NCBI GenBank assembly: GCA_021734725.1
Contig: JAIPIM010000164.1
Coordinates: 1 to 9,092, forward strand
Direction: 5' to 3'
DNA length: 9,092 nt
Source: Minisyncoccota bacterium
Lineage (GTDB): Bacteria > Verrucomicrobiota > Lentisphaeria > Oligosphaerales > MVZH01
Below, in pieces: positions 1 through 6,117 of the stretch (position 1 is its first letter; every line of letters begins with the position of its first letter). A program made the translations under genes and the position numbers. Under the pieces are notes generated by a model. That model was not told the DNA's origin, did no database searches, and saw nothing but the letters and a program-made list of their open reading frames with translations.

Positions 1-379
1 CGGTGATGAGCCGGATGACAACCCCCGGGAACAGCACCATTGCGCCGACGGTCACCAGAAGAATCAGAAACTGAAGGCTCAGTACAGCGCTTCCGAAGCG
101 CCACGCGCTATCCTCACCCCGTTCGTCCATTTCCCGCATGAAAACCGGCAGAAAGGTCGGCCCTATTACCTCTTCGCCGATCAGGAACACCGCGAAGATG
201 CAGTTTTCAAAGACAAACGCATAAATGATATCGTACTGACCCTGGTCGAGATACTGAGCAAGGACCTTCGCCTGAAGCAGGCCGGCCAGTTTTAGCAAGA
301 GATGGGCGATCCCGACGATAAAGCTGGCGCGGACAATACGCGCGCCGAGGGTCCCCTGTGTGTGCTTGGCTGCTGTCAT
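1..379 (-). CDS. MurJ/MviN-like lipid flippase, N-terminal part (runs off the left edge)
   Basis: The first 126 residues of a polytopic membrane protein are present; the C-terminus lies outside the window. Hydrophobic stretches at about residues 18-44, 50-68 and 97-124 look like the first helices of the MOP/MviN fold. The segment GEEVIGPTFLPVF (68-80) followed by a charged loop and 'SAWRFGSAVLSLQFLILL' matches the MurJ 'EGAFSQAFVPIL...' region. MurJ moves lipid-linked peptidoglycan precursor (lipid II) across the inner membrane, and relatives move other polyprenyl-linked sugars. By hand alignment, arginines important in E. coli MurJ (R18, R24, R52) correspond to Lys30, Gln36 and Val64, so the substrate may differ. 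The ATG at 379 is the only start codon near the family N-terminus; upstream is a weak ribosome site. It lies 47 bp after a small gene on the same strand and may share its transcript. Family assignment is fairly sure; the exact substrate is not. Confidence 0.82.
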   Translation of the reverse strand, partial: MTAAKHTQGTLGARIVRASFIVGIAHLLLKLAGLLQAKVLAQYLDQGQYDIIYAFVFENCIFAVFLIGEEVIGPTFLPVFMREMDERGEDSAWRFGSAVLSLQFLILLVTVGAMVLFPGVVIRLIT

Positions 380-410
380 CGTGGTGCGAATGTCCCGGCA
401 TACTGCAGTT

Positions 411-445
411 CGTAAAAAGTAAAAGACTATAATGCATCTTTTACG
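411..445 (-). terminator. AT-rich hairpin with U-run, possible weak terminator or attenuator
   Basis: On the minus strand, GTAAAAGA (444-437) pairs perfectly with TCTTTTAC (426-419) around a 10-nt loop, and TTTTT follows (418-414). The stem spans the stop codon of the small gene. It has only four G/C bases across its two arms, so it would be thermally weak. A slightly different register (CGTAAAAAG at 411-419 against CTTTTACG at 438-445) is also possible. It could reduce transcription into the murJ-like gene, or be chance in an AT-rich patch. Confidence 0.25.
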
Positions 446-747
446 GTTGCCAGATTTTTCCTTAAAACGGAATCGACAACCATTACAAGGGGTACCCCAC
501 GAAGGCGAATCGTGATCCACTCGCGCCGCCGGTTCTCGTACAGCGGCCCGTGTTCGTTACATTGGAAAACCAAATTCGGACCGGTGATCCGCGTCACGAA
601 GACACGTTCTTTGTCCCGCCGCGGCGCGACGGTGACGCTCTCCCGCTGCTGGACGTGGTCGCCGCCGTACAGCAGGATTCCCTGATCCGCCTGGCCGCCC
701 GCCAATGCTTTCCATCTGTATCGCGAAATGGCGCATCGGCAAACCAT
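427..747 (-). CDS. small hypothetical protein upstream of the murJ-like gene
   Basis: This 106-residue protein is not recognised. It has no signal peptide or clear membrane helix. The C-terminal 60 residues (VFVTRITGPNLVFQC... and EWITIRLRGVPLVMVVDSV) alternate hydrophobic and polar residues as in a small beta-rich fold. Third codon positions are rich in G and C along most of its length, which favours real coding over a shadow. The ATG at 747 has GGAG seven bases upstream. That site lies inside a perfect inverted repeat. A competing start at 793 in another frame (residues MNDKSTLK...) has its own GAGG site. It reads natural protein for about 35 residues and then turns into arginine-rich nonsense, so a frameshift joining the two frames near 690-715 cannot be excluded. 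It sits 47 bp before the murJ-like gene, suggesting co-transcription. Confidence 0.55.
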   Translation of the reverse strand: MVCRCAISRYRWKALAGGQADQGILLYGGDHVQQRESVTVAPRRDKERVFVTRITGPNLVFQCNEHGPLYENRRREWITIRLRGVPLVMVVDSVLRKNLATVKDAL

Positions 748-748
748 G

Positions 749-783
749 AGTCCACTCCAAAACCGTACTTTTTAGAGTGGACT
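749..783. repeat. perfect 9-bp inverted repeat overlapping the small gene's ribosome site
   Basis: AGTCCACTC (749-757) and GAGTGGACT (775-783) are exact reverse complements separated by 17 bases. On the minus-strand transcript the 3' arm holds most of the GGAG ribosome site of the gene starting at 747, and it ends one base before the ATG. It could be an RNA hairpin that blocks translation, or a DNA operator bound by a dimeric regulator. The arms are clear; the function is inferred. Confidence 0.5.
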
Positions 784-937
784 TATCGTTCATCTTTCAT
801 CCTCGGTCTCGTTATCGCTGGTGACCCGTTCTCATTGCTTGCATTTTCCCGCGGCAGAGTTAATTTGTAAGACTCGTTTTCAGGCAAACCATTGTGTAGC
901 CTCCCAACGTCAAGCACGCATACAGCCGTTAACTTGC

Positions 938-942
938 AGGAG
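938..942 (+). promoter_or_regulatory. Shine-Dalgarno AGGAG that fixes the phosphofructokinase start
   Basis: AGGAG lies seven bases before the ATG at 950. The reading frame stays open back to an ATG at 821, but that 43-residue extension has no comparable ribosome site and does not resemble the family. The site therefore selects 950. Confidence 0.8.
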
Positions 943-949
943 ATCATTC

Positions 950-2605
950 ATGACCGCACAGTCCCCGCTTCATAAAGCCCGGGCATCGTACCAGCCGCGC
1001 CTTCCCGCAGTCTTTGCAGGCAATGGACCCTTTGTGGCGATTCAAGAGAGCGGCAAGACGGAATCCGTCGCCGACCAGGAGGCTATCTGTGCAGCTTTCC
1101 CGCACACTTACGGGCTTCCCCTGATCACATTTGATACTGGCGGCGCTTCGGAATTCCCGGCTGTTAAGGTTGCGGTGGTCTTGTCGGGCGGACAGGCGCC
1201 GGGCGGGCACAATGTGATCTCAGGCCTGTACGATGCATTGAAAGCCATCAATGAGAACAGTGAACTCTACGGCTTTCTGGGAGGGCCGAGCGGATTGACG
1301 GATAACCATTATAAGGTCTTGACGGGGGATGTTATTGACGCCTACAGAAACACTGGCGGGTTTGATATCATTGGTTCGGGACGGACAAAACTGGAGACAC
1401 CGGAGCAGTTCGAGAAGGTCGCCGAAAACTGTCGGGCGCTTGGCATTCAGGCCGTGGTCATCATCGGCGGAGACGATTCGAATACCAACGCCTGCGTGCT
1501 GGCCGAATATTTTCTCAACAAAAACCTTGGGATCCAAGTCATCGGATGCCCCAAAACCATCGACGGTGACCTCAAGAACGAGCAGATCGAGACGTCGTTC
1601 GGCTTTGACACCGCCACCAAAGTGTATTCCGAATTGATCGGCAATATCGAGCGCGATGCCAACTCGGCGAAGAAATACTGGCATTTCATCAAGCTGATGG
1701 GGCGCTCTGCCAGTCATATTGCCCTGGAGTGTGCGCTTCAAACGCATCCCACTATCACCATTATTTCCGAGGAAGTGGCGGCAAACAATCAGACTCTACA
1801 GCAGATGGCTCAATACATTGCCACCGTCGTTGCCGACCGCGCCAAGGCCGGCATGGACTTCGGCGTTGTTCTTGTCCCTGAAGGACTCATCGAGTTCATT
1901 CCTGAAATGAAGGCGTTGATCGCGGAATTAAACGAATTGCTCGCCGAGAACGATGCTTACTTCAAGTCACTGGAATACACTGACGATAAGTTGCAGTTTG
2001 TGAACAGTCATCTTGGCGCGGGCCCGTCCCAGACATTCAGTTCACTGCCCGGCGACATCCAGCTCCAGTTGCTGATGGACCGGGATCCGCACGGCAATGT
2101 CCAGGTCTCGCGCATTGAAACAGAAAAATTGCTCATCGATATGACGGGAGATCTGTTGCGCGAATGGCACGCAAAAGGCAACGTCAGTGGAAAGTTCAGT
2201 ACACAAAGCCATTTCTTCGGATACGAAGGACGGTGTGCGGCGCCTTCCAATTTCGACGCTGACTACTGTTACAGCCTTGGCTACGCCGCCGCCTGTCTGA
2301 TAGCCAATGAAAAGACCGGCTACATGGCGGCCGTCAAAAACCTGTCGCAACCGGCAGGCGAATGGAGTCCGGGCGGCGTACCGCTGACCATGATGATGAA
2401 CATGGAGCGCCGTAAAGGGAAAGACCATCCGGTCATAAAGAAAGCACTTGTAAATCTTGAAGGTGCTCCATTCAAACGGTTTGCGACGGAACGGGGCAAG
2501 TGGGCAAACGGCAATGAATTCGTGTTTCCCGGTCCCATTCAGTATTTTGGACCACCCGAGGTTTGTGACCGGCCAACAATGACGCTCGAACTGGAGAGCC
2601 GCTAA
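950..2605 (+). CDS. pfp: pyrophosphate--fructose 6-phosphate 1-phosphotransferase (PPi-PFK, long type)
   Basis: This 551-residue cytoplasmic enzyme phosphorylates fructose 6-phosphate to fructose 1,6-bisphosphate using pyrophosphate. The reaction is reversible, so it serves both glycolysis and gluconeogenesis. The N-terminus (SPLHKARASYQPRLP) is typical of the long PFP group found in plants, Chlamydia and spirochaetes. Visible motifs are GGQAPGGHN (80-88) for the phosphate site, GGDDSNTNA (173-181), PKTIDGD (201-207) with the catalytic aspartate, MGRSASH (250-256), PEG (310-312) and GYEGR (424-428) for sugar phosphate. The second Asp of GGDD (where ATP enzymes have Gly) and the Lys of PKTIDGD are the known markers of pyrophosphate use. 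All key residues are present and the length is normal. The start at 950 is set by the AGGAG site. The next gene begins 14 bp after the stop, so the two are probably on one transcript although functionally unrelated on present evidence. Confidence 0.96.
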   Translation: MTAQSPLHKARASYQPRLPAVFAGNGPFVAIQESGKTESVADQEAICAAFPHTYGLPLITFDTGGASEFPAVKVAVVLSGGQAPGGHNVISGLYDALKAINENSELYGFLGGPSGLTDNHYKVLTGDVIDAYRNTGGFDIIGSGRTKLETPEQFEKVAENCRALGIQAVVIIGGDDSNTNACVLAEYFLNKNLGIQVIGCPKTIDGDLKNEQIETSFGFDTATKVYSELIGNIERDANSAKKYWHFIKLMGRSASHIALECALQTHPTITIISEEVAANNQTLQQMAQYIATVVADRAKAGMDFGVVLVPEGLIEFIPEMKALIAELNELLAENDAYFKSLEYTDDKLQFVNSHLGAGPSQTFSSLPGDIQLQLLMDRDPHGNVQVSRIETEKLLIDMTGDLLREWHAKGNVSGKFSTQSHFFGYEGRCAAPSNFDADYCYSLGYAAACLIANEKTGYMAAVKNLSQPAGEWSPGGVPLTMMMNMERRKGKDHPVIKKALVNLEGAPFKRFATERGKWANGNEFVFPGPIQYFGPPEVCDRPTMTLELESR

Positions 2606-2619
2606 CCTCACGGCCAAGC

Positions 2620-5109
2620 ATGCATACCACACCACTAAAACGTAATCCATACTCGCCGAGCAACATACGAAGTCGCCTGGGAAGATGCGTGCGTCACGTC
2701 ACGGCGGCGATTCTTCTTTCTTTTGTGGTGGTGGTTCATCTTCTTACTGCCCATACGGCATCCGGTGCGACTGACAGCTCTGACATACAGGTTGGATTCC
2801 TGCACTGGGGTACATCGCCGCGCGTCATTGAACATAGCTGGGTCCAGGTCCCTTCCACGGTGCGTAACCGAACCGAAGATGTCCGCACTTTCTATTTAAC
2901 CTTGCGCCCTGAAGGCACCCCGGGCATGGTGTTTGGCAAGGCAATAGCGGTCGGGCCTGCCGCTCAAGTTGACAATCAGCTTCTGATGACCGCCTCACGA
3001 ACCCGCGAATATGAAGCAATGCTGAGGGACGAAGACAGTTTGCTTCTCGCGCGCCAGGAAGTGCGATCGGAGTTTCAGGGGACGTATCAGAAACACTGTC
3101 TCTTCTTCATTAACGACAACCTCGACATCATGGGCTTGTCAGACGTCAAGAAAATGGAGGGATTAATCGACAATTTAGCGATTACGCGCTCGACAGCTCA
3201 GAAAGCTCCAAGCCATTGGCAGGAGTTCGGCGGCAGCTCCATCGTTGTGATTGTGGACCCAACTTATGCCGACATGAGTGCGCTGCAGTTTAAAGCAATC
3301 AAAGATTTTGTGAGCGGCGGAGGGACTCTCCTTTTCCTGTCCCCCGTCGGAGCCGAACGGGCCTCGGCAACACTGCTGCAGGACATGCTGCCCGTACTTC
3401 CACTGCACGTACGTCAAGTCGATCGTCTCCCAGCACTTGAACGCTGGGCATACGCTATCCCGCCCCAAGAGGCCGACCCCCGGTTGACCTGGAACGATGG
3501 GATGTCGTTTCTTGAAAGTGTTCCTGCCGAAAACAGCATTGTGACGATATCCGAGGGCCCATATCCGCTTGCTGTGTGGAAACGATTTGGACTCGGGCGG
3601 ACGGGAGTCCTCACGTTTGACCCATTCAAGGCTGGGTTTCGGGATCATCCGGTGGCCGGTACCGTGTGGAATCACCTGCTGGCATATGCTACACATCCAC
3701 CCTTGACGGAAAATGCTCTCCATACTGCCCCGCTCAAGGACGCCGTCAAGCGGCTGGCCGGTTTCCGTGTTCCGGATGCCGCCGTGATTCGCACGCTGCT
3801 GCTGGGCTATGGTTTGGCCCTTGTCATCGTCTTCATTCTGGGCGCACTGACGCATAAACACGTGGTGGCATGGGTGGCCAACGGGTTGATTGCTTTCGGA
3901 CTCACCGTCGGTATCTTTACCGCCGCTTATCGTCAGGTGGCGGACCGCCCGGAGAAAAACATAAACACCCTCGATCTCAAGTTCAGCGATGCAACAACGA
4001 CCGTGGGCGAAAAGGTGGCGACGTTTTTCAGTAAAGTGGACGCCCGTCCGCTGGTCCGCGGAACAGACGGCTCCGTCCTGTTCCGGGCCCCTCCCCCTTC
4101 TCCAAGCCCGATACCGACCCAGTATGCGCCGCCGATCATGGAGATATGGCGTGAACAAGGCCGTTCCGTCATCCCTCGACTCAGTGTACACGCGTTGAAA
4201 CAGATTAGCGTTTCGGCCTCCTACCGGTCAGAGACAGCAACGCCGCTATCCTTTCCCGTGATTGAGAAATCCGCGAACCGACCACGCCTGCAAGACTATG
4301 CTTTGCCGGACGGCATACCCGCCACCGCCAAAGCGTATCTCTGCCTTGGTAACGGATTCGTTCGTGTAGCTATTGAAAACGGTATATGCCGCACGGATTA
4401 TTCCCCGCGCGGGGCGTTGGAACTGGATACCCTGACAACGGACTACGAGCATTTCCTCCGCCACAATCTCTTGCCCGTGCCGTGCCTTGTATTCATGTAT
4501 AGGCAGCGCGGACCGTCCACCCAATTCACAGTCTCCCCCGGCGACTACAATGAGCTTCAACACTGCATTCAGGCAATACCGGTCAACACGGTTACGGCGT
4601 CGGGCAAAATCCTGCTCATACCGGAAGAGCTTCCTTTGCGGCCAACAACCAAGAACGCCCGGGCGCTGTACTGGCTGAACCGTTGGCGTGAAATCTCGTT
4701 GCACGGCGGGAGCACTGTCTACGAGTTTGCGGCGGAGTTACCGCCGTACGCGCAAGGGCTCGAACTGGAGCGGATTACCGCCGAGTTGGAAATCTACAAT
4801 CCAACGGGGAAAATCACTTCGAACCTGGCGCTTCTCCCCGTAACGGACAGCATACTCGCCGAGCAGAGCAACATGGACCGGCCGGCGGTGCCTTTTACCA
4901 GTCGCCAGGGCTCTGTCTTCGAGTTCAACGACCTTGGCAGTCAACCTGTACTGGATAAACGAATGAATTGGGTGCGGCTCCGCCTTACCGTGAGCGCCGA
5001 AACAAAGGAGGAACCATCGGCCTTTGATGTCCAGACCTGGCGCATCAACAGATTTCGAATAACGGCTGAGGGATCCCTTCCTGAATCCGATCACCCCATG
5101 AGGTTTTAA
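2620..5109 (+). CDS. large membrane-anchored protein with inactive GATase-like domain, partner of the ABC transporter
   Basis: An 829-residue protein, recognised by architecture only. Residues 26-49 form a hydrophobic signal sequence or anchor after a basic N-terminus. Residues 53-120 look like a beta-sandwich. Residues about 206-362 resemble the glutamine-amidotransferase-like fold seen in ABC-associated membrane proteins: VVIVDPTY, then AIKDFVSGGGTLLFLSPVG, then GLGRTGVLTFDPF. This stretch contains no cysteine, so it cannot carry the usual catalytic triad and is probably a binding domain. Two helices follow at about 391-411 and 415-436. A proline-rich linker (490-504) and a C-terminal beta-rich domain of some 320 residues complete it. 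The predicted topology puts both large domains outside the cytoplasm. The ATPase gene starts 3 bp after its stop, strongly implying translational coupling. ATG 2620 lacks a good ribosome site. GTG 2689, after GGGAAG, would give a compact signal peptide and is an alternative start. Confidence 0.8.
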   Translation: MHTTPLKRNPYSPSNIRSRLGRCVRHVTAAILLSFVVVVHLLTAHTASGATDSSDIQVGFLHWGTSPRVIEHSWVQVPSTVRNRTEDVRTFYLTLRPEGTPGMVFGKAIAVGPAAQVDNQLLMTASRTREYEAMLRDEDSLLLARQEVRSEFQGTYQKHCLFFINDNLDIMGLSDVKKMEGLIDNLAITRSTAQKAPSHWQEFGGSSIVVIVDPTYADMSALQFKAIKDFVSGGGTLLFLSPVGAERASATLLQDMLPVLPLHVRQVDRLPALERWAYAIPPQEADPRLTWNDGMSFLESVPAENSIVTISEGPYPLAVWKRFGLGRTGVLTFDPFKAGFRDHPVAGTVWNHLLAYATHPPLTENALHTAPLKDAVKRLAGFRVPDAAVIRTLLLGYGLALVIVFILGALTHKHVVAWVANGLIAFGLTVGIFTAAYRQVADRPEKNINTLDLKFSDATTTVGEKVATFFSKVDARPLVRGTDGSVLFRAPPPSPSPIPTQYAPPIMEIWREQGRSVIPRLSVHALKQISVSASYRSETATPLSFPVIEKSANRPRLQDYALPDGIPATAKAYLCLGNGFVRVAIENGICRTDYSPRGALELDTLTTDYEHFLRHNLLPVPCLVFMYRQRGPSTQFTVSPGDYNELQHCIQAIPVNTVTASGKILLIPEELPLRPTTKNARALYWLNRWREISLHGGSTVYEFAAELPPYAQGLELERITAELEIYNPTGKITSNLALLPVTDSILAEQSNMDRPAVPFTSRQGSVFEFNDLGSQPVLDKRMNWVRLRLTVSAETKEEPSAFDVQTWRINRFRITAEGSLPESDHPMRF

Positions 5110-5112
5110 CCT

Positions 5113-6051
5113 ATGATTCGTACTGAAAAACTGTCGAAAGACTATGGCAATAATCGCGGCGTGTTCGACCTCTCCCTTAATGTACCCAAAGGTCACATCT
5201 ACGGATTCATTGGACCCAATGGGGCCGGCAAAACAACGACGATTAAAGTGTTGTGCGGGCTCTTGCGCCCCACGGCGGGGAAAGCCTATATAAACGACAT
5301 TGAAGTGCGCCCGCGCCATGTCCGGCAAATCAAAAAACTGATTGGTTATATGCCCGACAGTTTCGGTGTCTATCAACAAATGAGCGTGTGGGAATATCTG
5401 GACTTTTTCTGTGCTGCCTACCGGATCCCGACAAAGCAGCGGCGCAAGCGTGTTGATGAAGCCTTGAAGCTGGCGGAAGCTTCTTACATGCTGGATTATC
5501 AGATGGGATCCCTGTCGCACGGAATGAACAAGCGGGTCGCTCTCGCGCGCATCCTTCTCCACGACCCTCAGGTTCTTATCATGGACGAGCCTGCTAACGG
5601 TCTGGATCCGCATGGACGTATCGAGATGCGCAAAATGATCCAGCGTCTGCGGGATTATGGGAAAACAATTCTGTTGTCTTCCCATATCCTGCCTGAGCTT
5701 TCGTCCGTCTGTGATCAAGTCGGGATCATCGAAAAAGGCCGTTTGCTGGCGAATGGCACGGTCAAAGACATTACGTCCAGCCTGCGGAAACAGATGGTTC
5801 TGTCCATCATGATCCAGTCCGACGCAGCCACTGCGGCCTCTTTGTGCAAGGATTTCCCCAACGTGAAGGAGGTGAATACATCGGGCAACGAGTTGCGCGT
5901 TGTTTTTGCCGGTACCCGCAATGAAATCGCTGAACTCAACGAAACCTTGGTCCACCAAGGTGTTCGCATTATTGGTCTCAGAGAGGAGCAGGACGACTTG
6001 GAAGAAGCCTTCCTGAAAGTAACCGGACGCCACGATGGGGAGGCATCTTAG
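5113..6051 (+). CDS. ABC transporter ATP-binding protein (ABC-2 exporter type)
   Basis: A 312-residue cytoplasmic ATPase expected to power the permease encoded next. Walker A is GPNGAGKT (34-41), Walker B is VLIMDEP (154-160), the D-loop is GLDP (163-166) and the switch histidine is in SSH (189-191). The Q-loop region reads GYMPDSFGVY with Asp82 where many family members have Gln or Glu. The signature is LSHGM (134-138) instead of LSGGQ. The segment SVWEYLDFF (91-99) marks a subfamily common in environmental bacteria with ABC-2 exporters. Residues about 222-312 form the C-terminal extension typical of drug- or polysaccharide-type export ATPases. The ribosome site GAGG (5100-5103) lies inside the end of the preceding gene, which indicates coupled translation. 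The substrate cannot be read from the sequence. Confidence 0.95.
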   Translation: MIRTEKLSKDYGNNRGVFDLSLNVPKGHIYGFIGPNGAGKTTTIKVLCGLLRPTAGKAYINDIEVRPRHVRQIKKLIGYMPDSFGVYQQMSVWEYLDFFCAAYRIPTKQRRKRVDEALKLAEASYMLDYQMGSLSHGMNKRVALARILLHDPQVLIMDEPANGLDPHGRIEMRKMIQRLRDYGKTILLSSHILPELSSVCDQVGIIEKGRLLANGTVKDITSSLRKQMVLSIMIQSDAATAASLCKDFPNVKEVNTSGNELRVVFAGTRNEIAELNETLVHQGVRIIGLREEQDDLEEAFLKVTGRHDGEAS

Positions 6052-6117
6052 CCTCAATCTTTCAGATCAAGGAACCGGTGGTCTCATAGTTTATGCGTAA
6101 TTCAGGCTAGCAATTTT
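6052..6117 (+). other. 66-bp gap between ATPase and permease genes
   Basis: This is the longest gap within the transporter block. No terminator-like hairpin with a T-run and no clear promoter is visible, and the ribosome site before the permease ATG is poor (only AGG about 11 bases upstream). Lower permease translation relative to the ATPase is possible. Confidence 0.3.

Larger units (their letters stand above)
748..949. promoter_or_regulatory. divergent intergenic region between the small gene and the phosphofructokinase
   Basis: This 202-bp stretch must carry the start signals of at least one of the two divergent transcription units. A very weak plus-strand candidate is TTGCAT near 839 with TAATTT 16 bp downstream, but it matches the sigma-70 consensus poorly and the organism's consensus is unknown. 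The phosphofructokinase ribosome site AGGAG is at 938-942. Apart from the inverted repeat at its left end, no convincing operator, riboswitch or RNA gene is visible. Confidence 0.4.

Noticed and set aside
838..866. Sigma-70-like promoter TTGCAT-16-TAATTT before the phosphofructokinase gene
   Set aside because: It matches only half of the -35 consensus and has suboptimal spacing, too weak to annotate as a separate promoter.
550..870. Plus-strand open frame of 106 residues opposite the small gene
   Set aside because: It overlaps a better minus-strand frame and the intergenic region, and has no recognisable motif or good ribosome site.
821..949. N-terminal 43-residue extension of the phosphofructokinase frame
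   Set aside because: The residues are rich in Cys and Arg and unlike the family. The AGGAG site and the typical SPLHKAR...YQP N-terminus select the ATG at 950.
2042..2650. Minus-strand open frame of 202 residues opposite the end of the phosphofructokinase gene
   Set aside because: It lies antisense to highly conserved enzyme motifs and has no protein-like pattern.
3175..4191. Minus-strand open frame of 338 residues opposite the large membrane protein
   Set aside because: It is a shadow of a gene with clear signal, domain and membrane features; its composition is rich in Arg, Cys and His with no hydrophobic core pattern.
4738..6057. Long minus-strand open frame (439 residues) opposite the ATPase gene
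   Set aside because: It is antisense to an unmistakable ABC ATPase; the translation has no domain pattern and reflects codon bias on the other strand.
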